From contig LJHD01000283.1 of assembly GCA_001983475.1 (NCBI GenBank), positions 1 to 32,943 on the forward strand: DNA of 32,943 nucleotides. The letters run 5' to 3'. This DNA is from Candidatus Epulonipiscium fishelsonii (GTDB taxonomy: Bacteria > Bacillota > Clostridia > Lachnospirales > Cellulosilyticaceae). The notes below the pieces were generated by a model that made no database searches, had not been told where the DNA came from, and saw only the letters and a list, made by a program, of their open reading frames with translations. The first letter of the stretch is position 1. Each line of letters begins with the position of its first letter. Below are positions 11,001-20,998 of the stretch, in pieces. The position numbers and the translations under genes are program-made.

Positions 11001-11441
11001 AAGTTCACCTATATGTCCACCTGCTTCACAACCTTCAACTATAACTGCATCCACGCCAGAATTTTCCATACGTTTTGCAATTGCTACAGAAGGTACCACA
11101 GGAATTACTTTTATTCCATTTGATTGCCACATTTCAAGATATTTCCCCGGACTGCCTGCTCCTGTTGTCAGAATTTTGACGCCTTCTTCAACAACAACTT
11201 CCGCTACTTCTTCAGCATAAGGGCTTAACAACATAATGTTAACGCCAAATGGTTTATCCGTTTTCTCTTTACACTTTCTTATTTCTTGTCTAAGCCATTC
11301 TGCTGGTGCATTTCCACCTGCAATTATACCCAATCCTCCTGCCTGTGAGACAGCAGCGGCAATAGAATGGTTTGCTACCCATGCCATTGCCCCTTGGAAA
11401 ATAGGATATTGAATGCCCAGCATACTACACACTCGGTTCAT
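11001..11441 (-). CDS. fabK: Enoyl-ACP reductase II FabK, exon 1
   Basis: MNRVCSMLGIQYPIFQGAMAWVA...VEGCEAGGHIGEL, then the intron boundary. ORF call stops artificially at 10989. Confidence 0.95.
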
Positions 11442-11463
11442 AATCCTTTACTCCTTTAAATAA

Positions 11464-11691
11464 TTATTGTCTGTCTTCAATGTACTTAACAGCATCACTA
11501 ACAGTTTTTATATCTTCTAAGTCTTCATTTTGAATGGTTACACCAAATTCATCTTCAAGACTCATAATAATTTCATAAAGATCTAAAGAGTCTGCCTCTA
11601 AATCATCTTTGAAATTTGATTGCATTGTTACTTCACTTTCATCCACACTTAGTTTGTCTGCAATAATTTCTTGCAATTTTTTAAATACCAT
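11464..11691 (-). CDS. acpP: Acyl carrier protein
   Basis: 75 aa with the ADSLDLYEIIMSLE phosphopantetheine site. Confidence 0.96.
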   Translation of the reverse strand: MVFKKLQEIIADKLSVDESEVTMQSNFKDDLEADSLDLYEIIMSLEDEFGVTIQNEDLEDIKTVSDAVKYIEDRQ

Positions 11692-11750
11692 CTTTTTATT
11701 ACCTCCAAAATTTTAATTTAATTTATCTTAAGGGAAAATCCCATTAAGAG

Positions 11751-12707
11751 CTACCATTGAGCAACCATACTTCCCCAAGTTAGTCCTCCACCAAAACCTG
11801 CTAAAACAATTTTATCTCCATTTTTCAATTTACCTTTTGCCTCATGCAAAGCTATAGGCACACTTGCTCCAGAGGTGTTTCCATACTTATCAAGGTTTTT
11901 AAAAAATAAATTTATATCTACACCTAAATTCTTTGCTACACTGCTTATTATTCGTTCATTTGCCTGGTGCAAAACAAATAATTTTATTTCATCTATATTA
12001 ACTTGTGCTTTTTCTAGTGCTTTTGTTATACTTTTTGGTACAACATTAACTGCAAATCTATAAACTGCTCTTCCATCCATTTTAATAAAAGATGGAGAAT
12101 ATTCATTCTTCACAAAAAGATTATTTATTGGTTGATTTTCTAAAACCAAGGTTTGTCCTAGATTTCCATCACTGCCCACATCAAAAGCTAGAATTTTATT
12201 TTCATCTGTTTCTCCATATAAAACAGCTCCTGAACCATCACCAAAAAGTATGCATGTACCTCTATCATTCCAATCAACTACTTTGCTAAATATTTCTGCC
12301 CCAATAACCAAAGCTTTTTTTGCACTACCACAATTTATTGCTTCTATTGCTATCTTTGAAGCATATATAAATCCGCTACATGCTGCACTTATATCAAATG
12401 CTATTGCATTTGTTGCCCCAATTTCAGCTTGTACACTACAGGCTGTACTTGGCATCATTTGGTCTGGTGATACTGTTCCAACTATAATAAGATCTATTTC
12501 TAGTGGATCAATGTCTTTTATTGCCTCTTTAGCTGCATTTGTTGCTAAACTGACAGTTGTTTCATCCGTAACAATTCTTCTTTCTCTAATTCCTGTCCTT
12601 TGGACAATCCATTCATCAGATGTATCTATAAAAGTTGATATTTTTTCATTTGTTAGTTTATATTTTGGCACGCACATCCCTGTGCTCAATATTTTTACTC
12701 CTCGCAT
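11751..12707 (-). CDS. fabH: Beta-ketoacyl-ACP synthase III
   Basis: MRGVKILSTGMCVPKYKLTN; DISAACSGFIYA; HQANERI; start refined to 12707 (ORF track 12791 overlaps the promoter). Confidence 0.95.
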   Translation of the reverse strand: MRGVKILSTGMCVPKYKLTNEKISTFIDTSDEWIVQRTGIRERRIVTDETTVSLATNAAKEAIKDIDPLEIDLIIVGTVSPDQMMPSTACSVQAEIGATNAIAFDISAACSGFIYASKIAIEAINCGSAKKALVIGAEIFSKVVDWNDRGTCILFGDGSGAVLYGETDENKILAFDVGSDGNLGQTLVLENQPINNLFVKNEYSPSFIKMDGRAVYRFAVNVVPKSITKALEKAQVNIDEIKLFVLHQANERIISSVAKNLGVDINLFFKNLDKYGNTSGASVPIALHEAKGKLKNGDKIVLAGFGGGLTWGSMVAQW

Positions 12708-12759
12708 TTTCTTATCCCTTAAAATTTTGACCTCCCCTAATACATAGGGTGTTAGGTAA

Positions 12760-12788
12760 AGTATACATTGCTCTAATTTTACTGTCAA
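12760..12788 (-). promoter_or_regulatory. Sigma70-type promoter of the FAS operon
   Basis: TTGACA (12783-12788), 17-nt spacer, TATACT (12760-12765) upstream of fabH. Confidence 0.8.
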
Positions 12789-12980
12789 CATATAATTAGT
12801 ATATTTTCAGTATAAAGGTATGAATATATAAAATCTTTATACTAATTTAATAAAATATAACATTAAATTCAATAAAATTTTTCCATTATTAAGGAGTGAA
12901 CTTTACCTCTATCAAAACATAATTGTACATTTCTTCTAAGTATATTTTAACCAAAAAATGTTAATATTTTAATTATAGAG

Positions 12981-13322
12981 GTGATACAAAAAATGTTTAG
13001 CGCACGAATATTAAAAGGAAAAATTGTTTTTTTATATTTACTTAATGTTTTTGATATAATTTTTACTTTAATGCTATTAGAAACTTCACATTTTAAAGAA
13101 ATAAATATACTAATGCAATCAATAGTAACAAATAATATTCTATCAATTTTTATAAAAATTATTCTTCCAGCAGTAATTATGCTTTATATTTTATACTTAA
13201 TAGAACAATGTAACATAAAAAAATTAATTTTTTGTAACATAGTTATTAGCATAGCGATTATATTTTATATTTTAGTTAATCTTAACCATATATATTTAAG
13301 TTTAAACTATTTTTTTATATAA
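12981..13322 (+). CDS. Small multi-TM protein, DUF5658-like
   Basis: 113 aa, about 3-4 hydrophobic helices; FLYLLNVFDIIFTLMLLE; preceded by an AGAGGTG RBS. Confidence 0.65.
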   Translation: MIQKMFSARILKGKIVFLYLLNVFDIIFTLMLLETSHFKEINILMQSIVTNNILSIFIKIILPAVIMLYILYLIEQCNIKKLIFCNIVISIAIIFYILVNLNHIYLSLNYFFI

Positions 13323-13494
13323 TTATACAGCTTGTGCTAGTTAATTATATTATAGTAACTAAATTCACATTGGTACAGGAGCGACGCTCCTGTTTAGAAC
13401 TCTCACAACTAAGTACATCTAATAGAATACAATTAAAATCCATAACTTACCTATATAATAAGCATAAACTTCAATTGTAACTTATGGCTAATAA

Positions 13495-13985
13495 ACAAAA
13501 TCTCCCTACAATAAAAAGGATGCTATCATTAAAAAATAAGTATCTTAATAAATTTAATGTTATATAAGTAAAACTGCTAGTTATGTTGTACACTATAGTA
13601 TAACCAATAATATTGAAACTTTAGTAGTTGGCTATATACCAGCTTTTAATTATAATGCCATTTCCGCAAAAGCTGTCTTTCAACACTATTGCTTTGAAGC
13701 CTTAAGAACACACTTGAAACATATTTGCCAAAAAAATTAAGTATTTGGAACAATAAGAAAGTTATACTTCAAAGGCTAGTTTTTTAGGCAATGATTACGT
13801 TCCAGTTTTTGATCCAAAAAATTCTATTAAATATACTTTTAGTGGTAAACGTATCCAGCGTGGAATGTACCCTTCAAAAAATGGTATACTTATAAATGGT
13901 GCATGTAAAAAAAGCAACCAAACTTTTGATTTTGAAGTATTGTGTAAAAGACTTTCATTTGGCCCCCAACGAATACACATTTGTT
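13495..13985 (+). pseudogene. IS200/IS605-type TnpB relic
   Basis: Plus-strand fragments SLKNKYLNKFN, ASYVVHYSITNNIETLVVGYIPAFN and SYTSKASFLGNDYVPVFDPKNSIKYTFSGKRIQRGMYPSKNGILINGACKK; stops and frameshifts; NADxNGA replaced by NGACKKS. Confidence 0.8.
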
Positions 13986-14168
13986 AAAAATCTGATTTTA
14001 GCCTTTATAACTTGTCATAACTCCTAGAAACTCTATAGTATATAAGAATCTATAAGTTTTGTTAAATTTTTTTACTATATAGAAATTGCTTTATTAAAGA
14101 TTATAGAAATAAATTTTTATAGTGTGAGGTCTAAGACCGCGGGCCTATATTGGAAAGGAGTAAAGAAA

Positions 14169-15098
14169 TTGAAAATTTATAAAACCAGTGAAGACGGAAA
14201 GCAAAAAAAAATAAAAACTATCGAGGATGGTTGTTGGATTAATTTATGTTCACCCAGTAAATCTGATATTGAACTAGTTTCAAAGATGTGTCAAATTGAA
14301 GAAGCTGATATTATGTTAGGACTTGACGAAGAAGAAAAGGCTCATATTGCAGTTGAAGACAATTATACTATAATTGTAGTGGACGCTCCTATAAAAGATA
14401 GTGAAGGATTACATGAATTTATAACAATTCCCCTAGAAATTATAATCGCAAATAGTTTTATTATGACAATTTGTATATATCCTATTGATTTATTGCAAGA
14501 TTTTATAGAAGGAAGGGTTAAAGGTTTCTATACCTATAAAAGAACACGATTTATACTGCAACTTCTTTATAAAAATTCTTCCTACTTTTTACACTACTTA
14601 AGATATATTGATAGAGTAAGCAACAAAGTTGAACGTGAACTTGAAATAAATATGAAAAATAAGGATTTATTATACTTACTAGAGCTAGAAAAAAGTTTAG
14701 TTTATTTTTCAACCGCTTTACGTGCAAATGAAATTGTTCTGGAAAAAATGTTAAGAATGGATAAAATTAAACAATATCAAGAAGACAAAGAATTACTTGA
14801 AGATGTAATTGTGGAAAATAAGCAAGCGATGGAAATGGCCAGCGTATACAGTAGCATCCTAGGAGAAACAAGAGATGCATTTGCTTCTATAATTTCAAAC
14901 AATCTTAACACCATAATGCAACGACTTACTTCCATAACTATAATATTAGCTTTGCCAACCATGATTTTTAGCCTTTTTGGTATGAATGTTCCTCTTCCTT
15001 TTATAAATCAACCTTATGCAATTATATACATTTTAATAATTTCAATTATTTTTGTTATAATTGGATTTATAATTATGGTAAAGAAAAAAATGTTTTAA
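14169..15098 (+). CDS. corA: CorA-family divalent cation transporter
   Basis: C-terminal two TM helices with FSLFGMNVPLP; TTG start at 14169 after AAAGGAG, in frame with the ORF from 14124. Confidence 0.88.
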   Translation: MKIYKTSEDGKQKKIKTIEDGCWINLCSPSKSDIELVSKMCQIEEADIMLGLDEEEKAHIAVEDNYTIIVVDAPIKDSEGLHEFITIPLEIIIANSFIMTICIYPIDLLQDFIEGRVKGFYTYKRTRFILQLLYKNSSYFLHYLRYIDRVSNKVERELEINMKNKDLLYLLELEKSLVYFSTALRANEIVLEKMLRMDKIKQYQEDKELLEDVIVENKQAMEMASVYSSILGETRDAFASIISNNLNTIMQRLTSITIILALPTMIFSLFGMNVPLPFINQPYAIIYILIISIIFVIIGFIIMVKKKMF

Positions 15099-15170
15099 TC
15101 TTTTTCATGTTGTAAAAAATCAAATAATTAAATATAATAAAATTATACACAAAAAAAAAGAGGGTGTCAT

Positions 15171-17297
15171 ATGAAAAGAGTTAATAATACCAATTTAGTA
15201 AAACGATTAACAATTACAATTGGAGGAGTCGTTACTTTAATATTACTATCTTTAATATTTATAGTAATTGCACAAGTTTACAGTTCCAGTGTAAAAGATA
15301 CACATGTTACTTTTGAAACCAAAGCAGAACTTAATGCAAATAAGGTTCAAGAAGTAATTTCAGTTGTAGATAGCGTTGCCAAAAATTTACAATCTTATAT
15401 CAAAAAAAATTTTAACAATTTAAAGTTAGTTTTAGACCGTACAAATGGTTTAAACTCAAAAGTCAAATTTAGTATGGTATATGGAACGCTAATTGATGAA
15501 AGCAAAATTGAAATAGAAAGTTACATTTTAAACACAGCTTGGGCTGCTTTAGAAACTAACAAGAACATTGGTGTATTAGCCGTATACCTTGAACCTTATG
15601 TATTTGATTCAACCTTATTTACTTATGGTGTAGAAGTTTCTCAAGAAAATCTTAAGTCAAAAACTATAACTCCTATATTTTCATATGATAAATATGCACA
15701 TGAAGAATTTTATTTAATTCCCCAGCAAACACTTAAGCCGCATACAACTAACCCTATAATAGACGAAAACGGAAATATAGCTTATTATATATCCTATCCC
15801 ATTATACATAAAGATGAATTCAAAGGAGTTATCGTTACAAATATTTTATCCTCTAGTTTTGATGATATTATACCCGAAAATACCACCTATAGCACTTTAT
15901 TTTCCTCCATTTTTAATCAAAATTGGGACACAATTTATGATTCTGTTCACCCTGAATTAATCAATACCAATATATCTGAAATAATTGTACCAAAAGATAT
16001 GGCCAAATGGCAAAAATTAGGAGAACAAAAAGAACCATTTTATGTTAAAACTCAATCAATTGATGGAAAAAAATACGAAAGATATTTATACCCAATTGGA
16101 GTTACAGATACTACCTGGTGGGCTCATATATCTGTAGAAAGTAAAGAATTTTACTCCAAAATTTGGACATTAATTATGCTAATATCCTCAGTTTCAATAG
16201 TTTCATTGTTAATACTAATATTCGTAACTAGACATGTTTTAACCAAAGCATTAAAACCTCTTAATCAAGTTGTTTCAGCAGCAACCCAAATATCCCATGG
16301 AAATTTGGATATTTCTTTAAATTTACCATATCAAGACGAAATTGGAGTTTTGGGTCAAGAATTTAAAAATACTTCTCATTCATTAAAAGAAATTATATTT
16401 GATATTGAACAAGTACTTGACCAAATGGCACAAGGAGATTTTACTGCAACTAGAAATATTAAGGCAAATTATACAGGAGCATTTCATCCAATAAAAATAT
16501 CCCTAATACAAATTAGCGAAAAGCTAAGCGAAACACTATCTAATATTATAAGTGTATCTAAAAAAGTAAGCAGAGGAGCAGAAAATATTGCAAAAGGGTC
16601 AATTGAGCTTGCAAATGGAACTATTGAGCAAAGTGCAATTGTTCAAAATTTTAAGGGTATAACTGAAGAAATCGAGCAAGGTATAAATATAACGGTAAAC
16701 CAAGCAAAAGAAACCAGTAAAATCTCTATTGAAGCAAAGCAAAAAGCATCTCACGGCACTGCTGAAATGGAAAACATGTTATTATCAATGAGCGAAATCA
16801 ACAAATCTAGTCAAATAATTTCCGATGTATTAAAAACTGTATCAGATATTTCAACTCAAACAAATTTATTAGCATTGAATGCTTCTATTGAAGCTGCACG
16901 TGCAGGTGAAAACGGAAAGGGATTCGCTGTTGTAGCTGATGAAATAAGAAATCTTGCTATCCGTAGTAACGAAACTGTACAAGAAATCGAAAAAATATTA
17001 AAGAAAAGCATGAGTGATATATCTAAGGGTCAAGATATGGCTAATAACACCGCCTTAAGTCTACAAGCAATTGTAGCTACTATAGAAAAAACAACCTTAG
17101 TCTCAGAAGAATTATTAAAAACCAGTAATTCCCAAAAATATACTCTAGAAAATTTAGTATCAGGTACAAACCAAATTTCTGCACTTATTCAAACAAATAC
17201 ATCCACATCACAAGAAGCTGCTGCTATAAGCGAAGAGCTTGCAAAACAAGCCGAATATTTATTTAATCTAATACACTACTTCAAAATACTAAAATAA
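15171..17297 (+). CDS. Methyl-accepting chemotaxis protein
   Basis: N-terminal TM, large extracellular sensor, HAMP, signalling tip [37 protein letters not shown]. Confidence 0.95.
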   Translation: MKRVNNTNLVKRLTITIGGVVTLILLSLIFIVIAQVYSSSVKDTHVTFETKAELNANKVQEVISVVDSVAKNLQSYIKKNFNNLKLVLDRTNGLNSKVKFSMVYGTLIDESKIEIESYILNTAWAALETNKNIGVLAVYLEPYVFDSTLFTYGVEVSQENLKSKTITPIFSYDKYAHEEFYLIPQQTLKPHTTNPIIDENGNIAYYISYPIIHKDEFKGVIVTNILSSSFDDIIPENTTYSTLFSSIFNQNWDTIYDSVHPELINTNISEIIVPKDMAKWQKLGEQKEPFYVKTQSIDGKKYERYLYPIGVTDTTWWAHISVESKEFYSKIWTLIMLISSVSIVSLLILIFVTRHVLTKALKPLNQVVSAATQISHGNLDISLNLPYQDEIGVLGQEFKNTSHSLKEIIFDIEQVLDQMAQGDFTATRNIKANYTGAFHPIKISLIQISEKLSETLSNIISVSKKVSRGAENIAKGSIELANGTIEQSAIVQNFKGITEEIEQGINITVNQAKETSKISIEAKQKASHGTAEMENMLLSMSEINKSSQIISDVLKTVSDISTQTNLLALNASIEAARAGENGKGFAVVADEIRNLAIRSNETVQEIEKILKKSMSDISKGQDMANNTALSLQAIVATIEKTTLVSEELLKTSNSQKYTLENLVSGTNQISALIQTNTSTSQEAAAISEELAKQAEYLFNLIHYFKILK

Positions 17298-17330
17298 TAA
17301 ATCATCTTAATACAATTCATTACATCAATA

Positions 17331-17367
17331 GGCGTAAATCCCACTCTTTTAGGGACAGGAGTTTCAG
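17331..17367 (+). repeat. Solo IS200/IS605-type right-end-like hairpin
   Basis: ggcgtaaatcccactcttttagggacaggagtttcag; related inverted copy at 18626..18668. Confidence 0.55.
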
Positions 17368-17387
17368 AATAAACATTATTTCATTAC

Positions 17388-17490
17388 AAAAAGTAGAGTA
17401 CTATCCTTTTGTATAGTGCTCTACTTTTTCTCTTATTCCTGAATCACAGATTTAGAAATAACGTGACTAAATCTGTGATTTTTTCGCACG
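17388..17490. terminator. Bipartite convergent terminator, member of a dispersed repeat
   Basis: AAAAAGTAGAGTACTAT/ATAGTGCTCTACTTTTT, then AATCACAGATTTAG/CTAAATCTGTGATTTTTT, between convergent genes. Confidence 0.8.
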
Positions 17491-17498
17491 TAATAATC

Positions 17499-18551
17499 TC
17501 AGAATCCCGAAATTGCATCTGCATTTAATCTTTTAATAATCTTTTTTGCAAGGTCTATACTATTTTGAAGGTCACTTATCGAAGAAATTCCATAATGTGT
17601 ATGTGCATAACGCACTGGAATTCCAATAACAATTACTGGAACTCCCATATTTGAAATGTGAATTGAACCTCCATTTGTTGCCCCACCTGTTCTCACAGCT
17701 TGTTGAACTGGTATACCATATTCTTTTGCTATGTCCAATGCAAATTTTTGAAAACGTGGATTTGTAATCATTTTGATATCTATATGTCTAAGCATTGGCC
17801 CTTTGTGTACTGCTGTTTGAATTAAATGTTCATTTTCAAATGTGTCATCAGCTGGACACCCCTCAAAAACAATAGCAATATCAGGTTTTACTTTATTTGC
17901 CCCAACTATAGCTCCACGTGTACCAACTTCTTCTTGAGAAGAAATTAAACCTACAATATCAACATCTAATTCATACTGTTTCAATACTTTTAAAGTTTCA
18001 AGCAAAGCAACACAACCTAAACGACAATCAAACGCTTTTCCAATCATAGTGCCATTTTTATCATTAAACGAAAACGTAGCCTCTGGAATAATTGGTGCAC
18101 CAATATTTATTTTGTATTTTTCCAATACTTCTGTATAGCTGTTTGCTCCAATGTCTATGTTCATGTTATCAATTGACAACTTTTCATTGTCTTGCATGTA
18201 GTGAGGTGGCTTCGAAGCAACAACTCCCATAACTGGCTCTCCATCAGTATTAATAATTCTTACTAAATGTGCTGGAATATTACTTTCAACCCATCCCCCT
18301 ATCTTAATAAATTGAATTAACCCATTTGGCTTTATTCTTCGTACCATAAATCCTACTTCATCACTATGTGCATCAAGCATAACAATAGGTTTTTCACCAG
18401 TATTAGTATTCGGTTTTAAATACAAGTTCCTTATGCTATCTTCACTTACTTCACAATGCTCTGGTGCATGTTTACGGATAACTTTTAACACATCATCTTC
18501 AAATCCAGATATTCCATTGACATTTGATAACTCTTCTACTATTTTTAACAT
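17499..18551 (-). CDS. M42 family metallopeptidase (aminopeptidase/endoglucanase-like)
   Basis: DAHSDEVGFMVRRI, DCRLGCVALLETL, SSQEEVGTRGA, GGATNGGSIH. Confidence 0.92.
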   Translation of the reverse strand: MLKIVEELSNVNGISGFEDDVLKVIRKHAPEHCEVSEDSIRNLYLKPNTNTGEKPIVMLDAHSDEVGFMVRRIKPNGLIQFIKIGGWVESNIPAHLVRIINTDGEPVMGVVASKPPHYMQDNEKLSIDNMNIDIGANSYTEVLEKYKINIGAPIIPEATFSFNDKNGTMIGKAFDCRLGCVALLETLKVLKQYELDVDIVGLISSQEEVGTRGAIVGANKVKPDIAIVFEGCPADDTFENEHLIQTAVHKGPMLRHIDIKMITNPRFQKFALDIAKEYGIPVQQAVRTGGATNGGSIHISNMGVPVIVIGIPVRYAHTHYGISSISDLQNSIDLAKKIIKRLNADAISGF

Positions 18552-18625
18552 TATACATTGTTGCCAAAACCTTATAAAACTTTATAAGATATTTATTGAT
18601 TTTGCAGTCCCAAGGTTTAACTTCC

Positions 18626-18668
18626 CATATGAACCTCCCACACCTAAAGGAGTGGATTTTACGCCCTT
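18626..18668 (-). repeat. Solo IS200/IS605-type right-end-like hairpin
   Basis: Minus: gggcgtaaaatccactcctttaggtgtgggaggttcat. Confidence 0.55.
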
Positions 18669-18833
18669 ATTCTATAACTTTTAACCTTCTTTGTAGTTGT
18701 AAAAATTTATACTTTCATTTATATATTTTTAGGCCACATTCTTCAAATTTATATGTTCTTTCTGCAAATATGATTTAGTCTTATTTTTACAAGTTTTATA
18801 AATAATAGTCTTATTTTTTTCTAGTTTTATAAT

Positions 18834-18950
18834 GTTGCTAGTTTTGACATACTCCTCTCCATTTATATTTATTTAAGATTTTACGTTGCAACCGACGTAA
18901 TCTTTTTTTTCTACTTTCTTACTATCTCTGTTTTACATTTTTACTATTTA
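18834..18950. repeat. Dispersed intergenic repeat, copy 2
   Basis: gttgctagttttgacatactcctctcca...acgttgcaaccgacgtaatctttttttt; matches 7878..7975. Confidence 0.75.
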
Positions 18951-19177
18951 TTACTGCAGCTAACATTTTTTTCATAGATATATTTTGTATATCAAATCAA
19001 GTTATCAAAATCAAATAAAGTTCGCTATAGCAAAAGATAATTTATAACTGTTTTTAAATTTGGCATACTCTTTTTATAATCCATCTTAACAGGGAATTTC
19101 CCCGCTATTATCCTATAATAAGATGTTTATACAAAGTTATATAGTTTTATAAGCCGTTATTTATCTTCCATAATATT

Positions 19178-19783
19178 TTAACCTATGTATCTTATTTTTT
19201 CCACTAATTTATACCATTTTTTAAATATTTTTAAAATTCTAAAGATAATATACCCAAAAACAATCCCTACTGTGTTTAAAATTAAATCATCAATATCAAC
19301 TGCTCTATTTAAAAATATTTGTAAACTTTCTATGCCAAAAGTAATCAAAAATCCCATTAATATCTCAACCATAAAATAATCTAGCTTTTTCCATAACAAA
19401 GCAAAGAAAAATCCAAACGGAGAAAATAATATTGTGTTTCCTAAAATATTAAATGTAGATATTATAAATCTTTCAACGCTCAAATTTGAACTTCTTAAAT
19501 AATTTCTTATAGTTTTAAAAGGCTCTAAATTTATTCTAATGTAATCCGTTCTTAAATCAAAGAAAATACTTCCGTCTATTATTTCCCACTTTGGTATTAT
19601 AGTTTGAGAAAACATTCCTATCATATATGCCACAAACATAACTAATGTTACTTCCCGATGCATATTTACTACTCTACAATTCTTTTTTAAGTAGTTTCTT
19701 CTAAAAATAATATATACCGGTGTAAAGATTATACTGTACATAAACATACTTAATAAATACTTTATAATTAATTGCATAAACAT
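19178..19783 (-). CDS. VanZ-like family membrane protein
   Basis: INLEPFKTIRNYL, NILGNTILFSPFGFFFALL, FGIESLQIFLNRAVDIDDLILNTVGIVFGY. Confidence 0.85.
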   Translation of the reverse strand: MFMQLIIKYLLSMFMYSIIFTPVYIIFRRNYLKKNCRVVNMHREVTLVMFVAYMIGMFSQTIIPKWEIIDGSIFFDLRTDYIRINLEPFKTIRNYLRSSNLSVERFIISTFNILGNTILFSPFGFFFALLWKKLDYFMVEILMGFLITFGIESLQIFLNRAVDIDDLILNTVGIVFGYIIFRILKIFKKWYKLVEKIRYIG

Positions 19784-20170
19784 GCCTCTCTTTCTGTTTT
19801 TATAGTGTGCTTTGAAATAATTTGATTATATTGGTGCAGTAATGAAGTGCCTATTGTAACTTTCAAAAAAAACATTTCAGCTTATAGATACATTTAGCCT
19901 AAACATAGTCCATAATTATACTTTAATTTGTACTAGTTATACTGCAAACTATATTTAAGTATAGTCTAAAATAAGATTACTTAAACGTATTTTATAGAAA
20001 TTTTGTTACTTATTTTATATTTTTCATAATTAAGCTGCTGAACAATTAATTTTTATCTAAAAATAGCAAGAATACTCACCCCTCTATAGGAGATGAGATG
20101 AATTGTTATAATTTATTGAATATATTAATCTAATATATTATATTCCGTAATAACATTAGGAAGATATCAT

Positions 20171-20568
20171 TAAATGGATTTATACACAAACAATCATTCC
20201 AGTTTTTAATTTAAACTATCACTTAATATTAGTGATAAAATATCGACAATAGGTATTAAATACAGATATATCTAATAGATTAAAAAAATATTTGAATATA
20301 TTTCACCAAATTATACTATTATGCTAAATGAAGGTGAACACGATAAAGACTATATACATGCATTATTTAAAGCTCATCCAAATAGCGAACTATCAAAGTT
20401 CATCAATGCCTATAAAATTGCTAGTAGTAGATTGGTAAAAAAGGAATTTCCTATAATTAAACAAAACTTATGGAAAGAATATTTTGGACGAGAAGTTATT
20501 GTTTAATCACTACAGGGGGAGTTGCTATTGATATAATAAAAAAATATATTGAAAATCAAGAAAAGTAA
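20171..20568 (+). pseudogene. IS200/IS605 Y1 transposase (TnpA) relic
   Basis: Fragments LNYHLILVIKYR, EHDKDYIHALFKAHPNSELSKFINAYKIASSRLVKKEFP, then after a frameshift FWTRSYCLITTGGVAIDIIKKYIENQEK*. Confidence 0.9.
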
Positions 20569-20581
20569 GGTAAAAGATAGA

Positions 20582-20647
20582 GGATGCAGATGTGGATATA
20601 GAAATCATAGAAATTTATTAGATGAGATAAATATAAGTCGAACCTAG
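20582..20647 (+). pseudogene. TnpB C-terminal remnant
   Basis: GCRCGYRNHRNLLDEINISRT*, resembling the TnpB zinc-finger/RuvC-III end. Confidence 0.65.
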
Positions 20648-20760
20648 GATATAAGATAAAATTATATCAGCCAACTATAATGTTCTGCCCGTCAATAGCA
20701 GGCACTAAACTAAAGGTCATATTGGACTAGCAGAAATGAATTCGTCCTTTAATCACTTTA

Positions 20761-20794
20761 GAATCCCCCAATTTTATACATGTGGAGTGTCAAT
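20761..20794 (+). repeat. IS605-family right-end hairpin of the decayed element
   Basis: gaatcccccaattttatacatgtggagtgtcaat. Confidence 0.6.
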
Positions 20795-20965
20795 GGTTGT
20801 ATTTTATTAGATATATACTTTAATAGTTAAGACATGTGAAAAAAAACAAGTAGCAGACACTAACAATCATAAAAAACTAAAATAACAGATTTAGTCACGT
20901 TATTAATAAGTCCGTGTATTATGAATAAGATAAAAGACCCTTTGGTCTTCTTCCATGATTCAGGA

Positions 20966-20998
20966 ATAAAAAAAGAGAGCACATAGTACTCTCTTTTT
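20966..20998 (-). terminator. Terminator downstream of cvpA, dispersed repeat member
   Basis: AAAAAAGAGAGcacATAGTactCTCTTTTT palindrome at the cvpA stop. Confidence 0.8.

Noticed and set aside
12250-12747. 165-aa plus-strand ORF antisense to fabH
   Set aside because: Opposite the conserved fabH coding sequence, no RBS and low-complexity composition typical of shadow ORFs.
13795-13980. 61-aa minus-strand ORF
   Set aside because: Antisense shadow of the plus-strand TnpB relic, which has the recognisable motifs.
14101-14168. Magnesium riboswitch upstream of corA
   Set aside because: Only a short GGTCTAAGACC hairpin is visible; no M-box architecture can be supported.
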